Below, piece after piece: positions 1-5,603 of a stretch of DNA of 6,466 nucleotides. A model generated the notes under the pieces. The model saw only the letters and a list, made by a program, of their open reading frames with translations, ran no database searches and was not told where the DNA came from. The stretch comes from Sphingomonadales bacterium UBA6174 (GTDB lineage: Bacteria; Pseudomonadota; Alphaproteobacteria; Sphingomonadales; Sphingomonadaceae), in NCBI GenBank assembly GCA_002422945.1, contig DITW01000004.1, forward strand, positions 1 through 6,466, written 5' to 3'. Each line of letters begins with the position of its first letter. The first letter of the stretch is position 1. The translations under genes were made by a program, and so were the position numbers.

Positions 1-516
1 CTCCGCTAATGCGGCCAAGACATCTTCGTGGCGGAGTTGGCGGGCGACAATAAGCGCCAGACATTCACGGCTGGCCTCATCGATAATCGTCAGAATGCGG
101 AACTTGCGGCCGTCATGCGTCCGACCCTCGACGAAGTCGTATGCCCAGACATGTCCTGGATACTCCGGCCGCAGTCGGATGCATGACCCGTTGTTGAGCC
201 ACAACCGACCGCGCTTGGGCTGCTTTTGCGGCACCTTCAGCCCTTCGCGCCGCCAGATACGCTCAACCCGCTTGCGGTTCACCGCCCATCCGGCTGAGCG
301 CAGCAGTGCCGTCACCCGGCGATAACCATAACGACCATATTGCTTCGCCAGCGCAATGATGTCCTCGGTTAGCGCCTGTTCGTCATCTGCCCTGCGCGGC
401 ACTTTGCGTTGCGTCGATCGATGTTGTCCTAGCACACGGCAAATGCGCCGCTCAGACACAGGCAGCAACTGCCTTACATGATCGATACACCGTCGTCGGC
501 GCGCAGGGCTCAGAAG
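1..516 (-). CDS. IS3-family transposase OrfB (DDE integrase core), C-terminus cut by window edge
   Basis: OrfB carries the catalytic part of the transposase and is normally made as an OrfA-OrfB fusion by -1 frameshifting. Reading the minus strand in the -1 frame relative to orfA, from about 516 to the window edge, gives some 172 codons with no stop. Near the start is a basic segment (SPARRRRCID), then a helix-turn-helix-like region (RRICRVLGQH, QYGRYGYRRVTALLR, RVERIWRREGL) as in the HTH_21 domain of these proteins. The retroviral-integrase-like core follows: VWAYDF holds the first catalytic Asp (codon 138-136), and IIDEASREC follows. The second Asp and the catalytic Glu would lie outside the window. 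No separate start codon with a good ribosome site was seen, which fits synthesis by frameshifting. It overlaps the last few codons of orfA. Confidence 0.93.
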
Positions 517-788
517 TTTCCCCGTGCAGCCTCCTGCAAAATCAGCTTGTCCAGCGTCAGGTCCGAGATCGCGCGGCGTAGCCGGGCATTTTCCTTTTCT
601 AGGTCCTTCATCCGCCGCGCCTGATCGGTCTTTAGGCCACCATATTCCTTGCGCCACCGATAATAGGTCTGTTCGCTGACTGACAACCGACGGCATACCT
701 CACCGACCGACGCACCCTGCGCCAGTGCAATTTCTGCTTCACGCAGCTTGCCAATAATCTCTTCCGGCTTGTGCTTCTTGAACGGCAT
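510..788 (-). CDS. IS3-family transposase OrfA (HTH_Tnp_1 DNA-binding protein)
   Basis: This 92-residue protein is the DNA-binding and regulatory partner of the transposase, and the N-terminal part of the OrfAB fusion. Residues 5-50 form a helix-turn-helix of the HTH_Tnp_1 type (HKPEEIIGKLREAEI, then SVGEVCRRLSVSEQTYYRWRKEYGGL), expected to bind the terminal repeats. Residues 60-86 form a coiled coil with a leucine heptad L63-L70-L77-L84, as in IS3 OrfA proteins that multimerise through a leucine zipper. The ATG start at 788 has AAGGAG (801-796) seven bases upstream, so the start is well supported. The last codons contain the slippery heptamer, and the frame closes with TGA at 512-510. Length is normal for OrfA. 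Confidence 0.95.
   Translation of the reverse strand: MPFKKHKPEEIIGKLREAEIALAQGASVGEVCRRLSVSEQTYYRWRKEYGGLKTDQARRMKDLEKENARLRRAISDLTLDKLILQEAARGNF
516..535 (-). promoter_or_regulatory. Programmed -1 ribosomal frameshift cassette (slippery heptamer plus internal Shine-Dalgarno)
   Basis: Read on minus, the end of orfA contains G-GGA-AAC (522-516) set exactly in the X-XXY-YYZ register of the orfA frame, two codons before the orfA stop (510-512). A perfect AGGAGG (535-530) lies seven bases upstream of it. Upstream Shine-Dalgarno-like sequences stimulate -1 slippage in bacterial systems such as dnaX and several IS3 elements. Slippage joins the orfA frame to the open orfB frame. The heptamer, spacing and frames are read directly; frameshift activity is inferred. 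I did not find a clear downstream stimulatory hairpin. Confidence 0.8.
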
Positions 789-803
789 TCCTTGTCTCCT
801 TCA

Positions 804-832
804 TGGTCCAAAATAACAGATATTTTGGACCA
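804..832 (-). repeat. Perfect 12-bp inverted repeat in the IS leader
   Basis: TGGTCCAAAATA (804-815) and TATTTTGGACCA (821-832) are exact reverse complements around a five-base loop, ACAGA on the plus strand. The structure lies between the IS terminus and the orfA Shine-Dalgarno, 8 bp or so before it. It could be a transposase or repressor operator, an RNA hairpin in the leader that limits readthrough from flanking genes, or part of the promoter. No T-tract follows on either strand, so an ordinary intrinsic terminator is unlikely. Confidence 0.8.
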
Positions 833-840
833 CTCAGAAG

Positions 841-851
841 GGGGCAGATCA
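841..851 (-). repeat. Probable terminal inverted repeat of the IS (orfA-side end)
   Basis: The minus strand from 851 reads TGATCTGCCCC, about 60 bases upstream of the orfA start. It begins with the TG typical of IS3 termini and lies at the expected distance from orfA. The partner repeat is beyond position 1, so the boundary is not proven; it could be off by a few bases. Confidence 0.5.
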
Positions 852-913
852 AGCTTGTGAGACTGGTTCGCTATAGACTGCGCCGCGCACCATTTCGCGA
901 AGCGTTTCAGCCC

Positions 914-1537
914 TCACACGCTCCGCATGCTGTGCTTACCCTTGCCCTGATGCAGCACCGTTTCCATCCCATCCCTTATGTCGAACACCGTGCCTTGCGG
1001 CGCGTCATGGGCCAGCAGCACCCCTTCATAAGGATCGCCGCCCGCCAACAGACCGCGCAAGACGCGCAGCGTCACGCCATGGCTGATGACCAGAACATCG
1101 CGCGCCGGATCGAGATCGGCCAGCCATGATCGTAACCGTGCCGCAATCGCCGGGAACCATTCGCCGCCCGGTGGCGGCACCGTGAACACCCGCCGTTCAG
1201 GGCAAGTAATCGGACCGATATCCGCAACGATTTCGGCGTAACGCCGCCCGGTCCAATCACCGACATCGATTTCCAGCAACCGTGGATCATGGCGGAAATC
1301 GAAAAAATCACGCCCCAGATGCTCGGCCACAATCGCGGCAGTTTGCATCGTGCGGCCCGCAGGCGATGTCCATAAATCCACATCCGGCGCATGGCCCAAG
1401 GCTGACAACAGCCCCTCGCCCATCGCCTCGGCCTGCGCGATCCCATCGCGGGTGAGCGGCGTATGCCCCAAATGACCCTGCATCCGGGCGCTGGCATTAT
1501 AAACGGTTTCAGCGTGACGGGCGAGAATGAAGCGCAT
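914..1537 (-). CDS. Histidine phosphatase superfamily protein (phosphoglycerate-mutase-like)
   Basis: A 207-residue protein of the histidine phosphatase (PF00300) superfamily, probably cytoplasmic; I see no signal peptide. The catalytic core is complete: LARHAET at residues 5-11 with R7 and the phosphorylated H8, SPAGRTMQTA with R62, E89 in RLLEIDVGDWTG as the likely proton donor, and the second His, H153, in VISHGVTLR. The family transfers or removes phosphate through a phosphohistidine intermediate. The substrate cannot be read from sequence; small phosphoesters are usual, and annotations such as cofactor-dependent mutase or alpha-ribazole phosphatase (CobC) would be guesses. There are no cobalamin genes nearby. 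The ATG at 1537 has AAGG eight bases upstream and puts RHAE at the usual distance from the N-terminus. It diverges from the glycine-zipper gene and is followed by the IS, with no clear terminator between. Confidence 0.92.
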   Translation of the reverse strand: MRFILARHAETVYNASARMQGHLGHTPLTRDGIAQAEAMGEGLLSALGHAPDVDLWTSPAGRTMQTAAIVAEHLGRDFFDFRHDPRLLEIDVGDWTGRRYAEIVADIGPITCPERRVFTVPPPGGEWFPAIAARLRSWLADLDPARDVLVISHGVTLRVLRGLLAGGDPYEGVLLAHDAPQGTVFDIRDGMETVLHQGKGKHSMRSV

Positions 1538-1646
1538 GACAGCGCCTTAGCTCTAAGCGCTGCGACAGGGAAGTGTGACTGCGCCAAGAGCCATCATCAT
1601 CATGATGCAGATGTGGCGAACGGGCCACGCCAAGCATAGACCCCAC

Positions 1647-1667
1647 ATATTTATTTATTAAAATATT
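1647..1667. promoter_or_regulatory. A/T-only island in the divergent intergenic region, likely promoter area
   Basis: The 214-bp gap between the divergent phosphatase and glycine-zipper genes (1538-1751) contains 21 consecutive A/T bases in otherwise G+C-rich DNA. It carries inverted arms ATATTT (1647-1652) and AAATAT (1661-1666). For the plus-strand gene, a weak sigma70-like pair is TAGACC (1637-1642), 16 bases, TAAAAT (1659-1664), which would give a leader of about 80 bases. No good box for the minus-strand gene was found. The rest of the gap holds a short palindrome CATCATGATG (1598-1607) and a 5-bp stem GTGGC/GCCAC (1613-1628); neither is assigned a role. Confidence 0.35.
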
Positions 1668-1751
1668 GCGCTTCATTCGTCTGTTGTTCAGCCAACGGAT
1701 GCTAGTCTTTTCAGGTCATGCCTTATCGGCATCAATGAAAGGATTTTTGCG

Positions 1752-2126
1752 ATGCGCAAACTCATCATGGCCTTGGCCCTTGCCACCGTCACCGCGACCG
1801 CGATGCCCGTGCTGGCAGATCCACCGCCTTGGGCGCCCGCCCATGGCCGCCGCGCACAGGAGCGTAACTTATATGATCGTTATGGCCGTTATTACGAGCC
1901 TCGTCGCCTGTCTTATAGTGAGCGCATCTGGCGAGGTCGCGATGGACGCTATTATTGCAAACGCGACAATGGCACGACCGGCCTGATCATCGGCGGTGCC
2001 GCCGGGGCCTTGCTCGGTCGTGAATTGTCGCGCGGCGAAGACGCCACCATCGGCATGATTATCGGCGCAGCGGGCGGCGCGCTGGTCGGTCGAGCGATCG
2101 ACCGTGGCGACATCCGCTGCCGTTAA
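1752..2126 (+). CDS. Small exported glycine-zipper (17 kDa surface antigen-like) protein
   Basis: A 124-residue protein with an N-terminal signal peptide (MRKLIMALALATVTA..., cleavage probably after VLA at residue 22). It lacks a lipobox Cys, so it is not a classical lipoprotein. The mature part starts with a Pro/Arg/Tyr-rich segment (residues 23-68, including RNLYDRYGRYY and GRDGRYYCKRDNG) and ends in two glycine-zipper hydrophobic stretches, about 76-90 (GLIIGGAAGALLGREL) and 99-114 (TIGMIIGAAGGALVGR). This is the Rick_17kDa_Anti/Gly-zipper_2TM pattern, found in small envelope proteins thought to pack in or against the outer membrane. Two Cys, C69 and C123, bracket the zipper and could form a periplasmic disulfide. 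AAAGGA (1738-1743) lies eight bases before the ATG. The biochemical role is unknown. It is the only plus-strand gene here, and its stop is three bases from that of the convergent neighbour. Confidence 0.9.
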   Translation: MRKLIMALALATVTATAMPVLADPPPWAPAHGRRAQERNLYDRYGRYYEPRRLSYSERIWRGRDGRYYCKRDNGTTGLIIGGAAGALLGRELSRGEDATIGMIIGAAGGALVGRAIDRGDIRCR

Positions 2127-2159
2127 AAATCACCCAAGATTGACCTGAAGCCGGGTGAT
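2125..2159 (-). terminator. Probable intrinsic terminator overlapping the end of the SnoaL-like gene
   Basis: On minus, ATCACCC (2159-2153) and GGGTGAT (2135-2129) form a perfect 7-bp stem with a 17-base loop, followed at once by a T-run (2129-2125). The stem and loop are the last ten or so codons of the SnoaL-like gene, and the TGA stop (2132-2130) is inside the 3' arm. The long loop makes it weaker than a textbook terminator. No matching T-tract exists for the plus-strand gene. Confidence 0.45.
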
Positions 2160-2597
2160 GCGCGAGGTGTGGATGCGCCATGCCCCGTTCACCCGGCGAT
2201 AGGTTTCATGATAATGGCCGCAACCGTGTAGCGTCAGGACGCTGCCGTCCTCGCTCCAGATCTGGTCTTCCATCGCGATCACGCCGCAAGCCTCATCATC
2301 GGCGAGAATTTCCACTTCGTGGCAATGGCCGTGATGGACGGTCCGCGTTGCGCCAATCGCGCCGCGAATAAAGGCGATAATATTGTCGCCGCCATGATGC
2401 ACCCAATCATTGCTCTCGGCAGCGCGACCTTCCTCACCTGCGCCGTCGATACTGAGCGAGGCGCGCGCATCGAATGTCGCATCATCGCAAAAAACGGAGC
2501 GAAGGGCGTCCCATTGCTTGGTATCCATCAAGCGGAAATAGCGGCCCTTGAGCTGCTTGATTTCTTCGATGGCGAATAATTTTTCACTGATGTCCAT
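2130..2597 (-). CDS. SnoaL-like / nuclear transport factor 2 (NTF2) family protein
   Basis: A 155-residue protein with the alpha+beta-cone fold pattern of SnoaL_4-type proteins. The N-terminal helices (EEIKQLKGRYFRLMDTKQWDAL in two pieces, residues 11-32) lead into VFCDDATFDA (35-44). A Gly/acid-rich loop (50-64) follows, then TVHHGHCHEVEIL (86-98), MEDQIW (109-114), GHYHETYRRVNGAWRI (127-142) and SRITRL at the end. The family includes dehydratases, isomerases and small subunits related to ring-hydroxylating enzymes, and many members of unknown function. Conserved Tyr/Asp (Y20, D25) and several His (H88, H89, H91, H93, H128, H130) face the expected pocket region, so an enzyme is plausible; the substrate is unknown. 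ATG at 2597 has GAGGA (2611-2607) nine bases upstream. An 11-bp inverted repeat lies 26-61 bp upstream, between it and pyrG. Confidence 0.85.
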   Translation of the reverse strand: MDISEKLFAIEEIKQLKGRYFRLMDTKQWDALRSVFCDDATFDARASLSIDGAGEEGRAAESNDWVHHGGDNIIAFIRGAIGATRTVHHGHCHEVEILADDEACGVIAMEDQIWSEDGSVLTLHGCGHYHETYRRVNGAWRIHTSRITRLQVNLG

Positions 2598-2622
2598 GCG
2601 CGGGCGTCCTCATCCTCAAATT

Positions 2623-2658
2623 ATGTTCTGCCGCCTGTGTAACCAGTCGGCAGAACAT
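2623..2658. repeat. Perfect 11-bp inverted repeat between pyrG and the SnoaL-like gene
   Basis: ATGTTCTGCCG (2623-2633) and CGGCAGAACAT (2648-2658) are exact reverse complements. Past one mismatch the stem continues with CTG/CAG (2635-2637 and 2644-2646), leaving a six-base loop. The position fits either an operator in the promoter of the SnoaL-like gene or the 3' end of the pyrG transcript. Neither strand shows a clean T-tract after the stem, so a simple intrinsic terminator is not well supported. Confidence 0.75.
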
Positions 2659-2687
2659 CAACAGCAGGACAATTAGCTAGGTGCGGA

Positions 2688-4322
2688 TCACACCAACCGG
2701 CTTTGACGCACCGCTGCTTCGATGAAGCTCTTGAACAATGGATGCGGATCGAATGGCTTCGATTTCAATTCCGGGTGGAACTGCACGCCGATGAACCACG
2801 GATGGTCCGGCCGTTCGACGATTTCAGGCAATTGGCCATCGGGCGACATGCCGCTGAACACCAGACCGCCTTCTTCCAGCGGCTGGCGATAATGGACGTT
2901 CACCTCATAACGATGGCGATGGCGCTCGGAAATATCATTGCCGCCATAGATCGCCGCGACATGGCTGTTGCCGGTCAGCTTCGCCGCATACGCGCCGAGA
3001 CGCATGGTGCCACCCAGATCGCCGCCTTCTTCGCGCTTCTGGCGGCCTTCCGCTGTCATCCACTCGGTAATCAGGCCGACCACCGGCTCGGTCGTTTCGC
3101 CGAATTCGGTCGTCGATGCGTGCTTGATGCCCGCCGTGTTGCGCGCGCCTTCGATGCAGGCCATCTGCATCCCCAGACAGATACCAAAGAACGGCACCTT
3201 ATGTTCACGGGCAAAGGTCACGGCGGCGATCTTGCCTTCCGAACCGCGTTCACCAAAGCCGCCGGGGACGAGAATCCCGTCCATCGGCTCCAGCTTCGCC
3301 GCAAGACCCGCCTCGTCCTGCTCAAATACTTCCGCGTCGAGCCATTTGACATTGACCTTGACCCGGTTCGCCAGCCCGCCATGGACCAACGCCTCATGCA
3401 GCGACTTATACGCATCCTGCAATCCGACATATTTGCCGACGACGCCGATGGTCACCTCGCCTTCCGGATTGGTCTGACGGTCGATAATATCGTCCCAACG
3501 CGCCAGATCCGGTTCGCCCTTCGCCTCGATCCCAAAGGCGCGCAGCACTTCATTATCCAGCCCTTCGGCGTGATATTGCAGTGGCACTGCATAGATGCTC
3601 GATGCGTCGAGCGCCTGAATAACGGCTTCTTTGCGGACATTGCAGAACAATGCGATTTTCGCGCGTTCGGTTTCCGGCAGCGGCTTTTCGCAACGGCACA
3701 ACAAAATGTCCGGCTGAATGCCAAGGCTGGTGAGGTCGCGCACGCTGTGCTGGGTCGGCTTGGTCTTCAATTCGCCCGCCGCCGCAATATACGGCACCAA
3801 CGTCACGTGAATGAACACCGTGTTCTCACGCCCGATGTCGTTACGCAGCTGGCGGATCGCCTCCATGAACGGCAGCGATTCGATATCGCCCACCGTCCCG
3901 CCGATTTCGCACAATACGAAATCCAGCCCTTCGGTATCGGCCTGCGCGAATTCCTTGATCGCATCGGTGACGTGCGGAATGACCTGCACCGTCGCGCCCA
4001 GATAATCGCCACGGCGTTCCTTGGCGATGATCTGCTGATAAATGCGGCCAGAGGTCACATTGTCCGATTGCCGCGCCGCAACGCCGGTAAAGCGTTCATA
4101 ATGGCCGAGGTCGAGGTCGGTTTCCGCCCCGTCATCGGTCACATAGACCTCACCATGCTGATAGGGGGACATCGTGCCCGGATCTACGTTGAGATACGGG
4201 TCGAACTTGCGGATGCGCACGCGGTAACCACGCGCCTGCAAAAGGGCAGCGAGCGACGCTGCCATCAAACCTTTGCCAAGCGAGGAAACCACGCCGCCAG
4301 TGATGAAAATATACCGGGCCAT
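2688..4322 (-). CDS. pyrG: CTP synthase (glutamine hydrolysing)
   Basis: Converts UTP to CTP with ATP and glutamine, the last step of de novo pyrimidine nucleotide synthesis; cytoplasmic, forms tetramers. The 544-residue frame from ATG 4322 begins MARYIFITGGVVSSLGKG, the family's invariant N-terminus, and nearly equals the usual length (E. coli 545). The synthetase domain has the P-loop-like GGVVSSLGKGL (K17), the metal-binding D71 within DLDLGHYER, and E139 in CEIGGTVGDIES. A linker near residues 265-290 leads to the class I glutamine amidotransferase domain: GGFGERG (354-360, oxyanion region), nucleophile C382 in FGICLGMQ, and H516/E518 in GVQFHPEL. The frame extends upstream to an ATG at 4346 and a TTG at 4361, but the conserved start argues for 4322; none of the three has a good Shine-Dalgarno. 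A terminator separates it from leuB, so it probably has its own promoter. Confidence 0.98.
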   Translation of the reverse strand: MARYIFITGGVVSSLGKGLMAASLAALLQARGYRVRIRKFDPYLNVDPGTMSPYQHGEVYVTDDGAETDLDLGHYERFTGVAARQSDNVTSGRIYQQIIAKERRGDYLGATVQVIPHVTDAIKEFAQADTEGLDFVLCEIGGTVGDIESLPFMEAIRQLRNDIGRENTVFIHVTLVPYIAAAGELKTKPTQHSVRDLTSLGIQPDILLCRCEKPLPETERAKIALFCNVRKEAVIQALDASSIYAVPLQYHAEGLDNEVLRAFGIEAKGEPDLARWDDIIDRQTNPEGEVTIGVVGKYVGLQDAYKSLHEALVHGGLANRVKVNVKWLDAEVFEQDEAGLAAKLEPMDGILVPGGFGERGSEGKIAAVTFAREHKVPFFGICLGMQMACIEGARNTAGIKHASTTEFGETTEPVVGLITEWMTAEGRQKREEGGDLGGTMRLGAYAAKLTGNSHVAAIYGGNDISERHRHRYEVNVHYRQPLEEGGLVFSGMSPDGQLPEIVERPDHPWFIGVQFHPELKSKPFDPHPLFKSFIEAAVRQSRLV

Positions 4323-4381
4323 GGGAGGATTCGCATAACGAGCCATGCCCCTATTGGGCAAGGGCTGATTGCGTCAAAGCG

Positions 4382-4410
4382 ATAAAAAATCTGGGGATGG
4401 ATAAAATCAA
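4382..4410 (-). promoter_or_regulatory. Candidate sigma70-type promoter for pyrG
   Basis: On minus, TTGATT (4410-4405) and TTTTAT (4387-4382) are separated by 17 bases, each matching four of six consensus positions. The pair lies just past the leuB terminator and would start a leader of about 50 bases before the pyrG ATG at 4322. A second, poorer candidate is TTGACG (near 4376) with ATAGGG about 17 bases on, which would yield an almost leaderless transcript. Both are guesses from box similarity. Confidence 0.35.
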
Positions 4411-4436
4411 CGACGCATTTGCGATGATGATCGCCC

Positions 4437-4472
4437 AAAATAAAACGAGGGCGGATACACATCCACCCTCGT
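4437..4472 (-). terminator. Intrinsic terminator of leuB
   Basis: On minus, CGAGGGTGGAT (4471-4461) and ATCCGCCCTCG (4456-4446) pair over 11 bp, with one G-U wobble in RNA, around a four-base loop, and TTTTATTTT follows (4445-4437). It begins about 37 bases after the leuB stop. This is a textbook Rho-independent terminator and separates leuB from pyrG. The plus strand has no T-tract, so it acts one way. Confidence 0.92.
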
Positions 4473-4508
4473 CTCATTTCATATAATGCGGTTTTGAAAT
4501 GTAGACGC

Positions 4509-5552
4509 TTATAACGCCGCCAGCACCGCATCGCCCATTTGGGTGGTGGTCATCGTGCCGCCAAGGTCGGCGGAACGCGCACCATTGGCCAACGCCTTGG
4601 CCACCGCCGCATCGATCTTGTCGGCGATGTCCGCCTGACCGAGCGAATAACGCAGCATCATCGCCGTCGACAGGATCGTCGCCAGCGGGTTCGCCTTGCC
4701 CTGCCCGGCGATATCCGGCGCGGAGCCGTGAATCGGCTCATACAGCCCCTTCTGGTTCGCATCGAGCGAGGCCGACGGCAGCATGCCGATCGAACCGGCG
4801 CACATGCTCGCCTGATCCGACAAAATATCGCCAAACAAATTGCCGGTCACGATCACGTCAAACTGGCCCGGATTGCGGACGAGCTGCATCGCGGCATTAT
4901 CGACATACATATGGCTGAGTTCGACATCCGGATATTCCGCATGCGTCTCGATCACAACATCGCGCCACAATTGCGAGGTTTCGAGCACATTCGCCTTGTC
5001 GACCGAGCATAATTTGCCCCGACGCGCCCGTGCGGTTTCAAAGCCGACCCGCGCGATCCGGCGAACTTCGTCCTCATTATAGGACATGATGTCATAGCCT
5101 TCGCGCTTGCCATCCTTAGTCAAACGCATGCCCTTTTCACCGAAATAGACATCGCCATTCAATTCGCGCACGATCACCATGTCGATCTGGGTCGCCACTT
5201 CCGGACGCAGCGCCGATGCATCCGCCAGTTCCTTGAACAATGTCGCCGGACGCAGATTGGCGAACAGGTTCAATTCCTTGCGCAGGCCAAGAATCGCCTG
5301 TTCGGGACGCAGATGGCGTTCCAAACCGTCACAATCCGGATCGCCGACCGCACCGAACAAAATCGCATCGGCGCGCTTGGCAAGATCGAGCGTGGCTTGG
5401 GGCAGCGGATGGCCCGACGCCTTATAGGCAGCGCCGCCCACCGGGGCTTCTTCGAATGTAAGGCCGGGAATCGCGAGCGCGTCCAACACGCGGCGGGCTT
5501 CAGCGATGACTTCGGGACCGATCCCGTCACCGGGCAAAAGGGCAATCAGCAT
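4509..5552 (-). CDS. leuB: 3-isopropylmalate dehydrogenase
   Basis: Oxidises and decarboxylates 3-isopropylmalate to 4-methyl-2-oxopentanoate with NAD+, the third step of leucine synthesis; a cytoplasmic homodimer. The 347 residues from ATG 5552 carry the full family pattern: GDGIGPEV (8-15), the substrate-binding RPEQAILGLRKELN and NLFANLRP (82-102), REL-GDVYFGEKG with R129 and Y136, catalytic K186 in DKANVLETS, metal-binding D218 (YVDNAAM), D242 and D246 in the signature GNLFGDILSDQASM, and the NAD-binding loop EPIHGSAPDIAG (272-283). The LRPE/ILGLRKEL and EPIHGSAPDIAG motifs favour leuB over isocitrate or tartrate dehydrogenase paralogues. The frame opens at a TTG at 5567, but GGAG six bases before ATG 5552 sets the start. 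leuC and leuD are not in the window. A strong terminator follows; recO lies 51 bp upstream on the same strand and may share a transcript. Confidence 0.97.
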   Translation of the reverse strand: MLIALLPGDGIGPEVIAEARRVLDALAIPGLTFEEAPVGGAAYKASGHPLPQATLDLAKRADAILFGAVGDPDCDGLERHLRPEQAILGLRKELNLFANLRPATLFKELADASALRPEVATQIDMVIVRELNGDVYFGEKGMRLTKDGKREGYDIMSYNEDEVRRIARVGFETARARRGKLCSVDKANVLETSQLWRDVVIETHAEYPDVELSHMYVDNAAMQLVRNPGQFDVIVTGNLFGDILSDQASMCAGSIGMLPSASLDANQKGLYEPIHGSAPDIAGQGKANPLATILSTAMMLRYSLGQADIADKIDAAVAKALANGARSADLGGTMTTTQMGDAVLAAL

Positions 5553-5558
5553 GGGAAA

Positions 5559-5562
5559 CTCC
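5559..5562 (-). promoter_or_regulatory. Ribosome binding site that decides the leuB start
   Basis: GGAG on minus (5562-5559) lies six bases before ATG 5552. The alternative in-frame TTG at 5567 lies upstream of this site and would put it inside the coding region, so the ATG is preferred. Confidence 0.7.
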
Positions 5563-5603
5563 GTCAATAATAATCGCCCTCGCCCATGCCTTGAGCAAGC
5601 GTA

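Larger units (their letters stand above)
1..851 (-). mobile_element. IS3-family insertion sequence, partial (right end outside window)
   Basis: Two overlapping transposase frames on minus, orfA then orfB in the -1 frame, with a DDE-type catalytic core, define an IS3-family element. Layout and protein style resemble the IS407/IS51-type groups, but I cannot fix the group. The end near orfA is probably at 851, where the minus strand begins TGATCTGCCCC; IS3 elements usually begin with TG. The other end, the C-terminal part of orfB and any target-site duplication lie before position 1. Members of the family are about 1.2-1.5 kb, so roughly two thirds is present. Within the visible part both frames are intact, so the element may be active. 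It lies about 60 bp downstream of the histidine phosphatase gene and reads in the same direction. Confidence 0.9.

Noticed and set aside
95..325. A plus-strand frame antisense to orfB
   Set aside because: The minus frame gives a clear DDE transposase over the same stretch; the plus product is Arg/Ser-rich noise.
894..901. Palindrome TTCGCGAA between the phosphatase stop and the IS end
   Set aside because: Eight bases, no T-tract and no stem extension; expected by chance in such DNA.
803..1129. A 108-codon plus-strand frame running from the IS leader into the phosphatase region
   Set aside because: It starts inside the IS hairpin, is antisense to the well-supported phosphatase, and has no ribosome site or recognisable domain.
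1598..1607. Short palindrome CATCATGATG upstream of the phosphatase gene
   Set aside because: It arises from a run of CAT triplets and is too short to support a regulatory claim.
1666..1986. A plus-strand frame overlapping the start of the glycine-zipper gene
   Set aside because: It is out of frame with a gene that has a signal peptide, glycine zippers and a good ribosome site.
2703..4385. A 560-codon open frame on plus, antisense to pyrG
   Set aside because: It mirrors pyrG almost end to end and its product resembles no family I know. Long antisense frames are common opposite G+C-rich genes with biased codons, and pyrG is unmistakable.
4421..4434. Stem GCGAT/ATCGC upstream of pyrG, considered as an attenuator or leader structure
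   Set aside because: Only five pairs, and it lies upstream of the better promoter candidate, so it may not be transcribed with pyrG.
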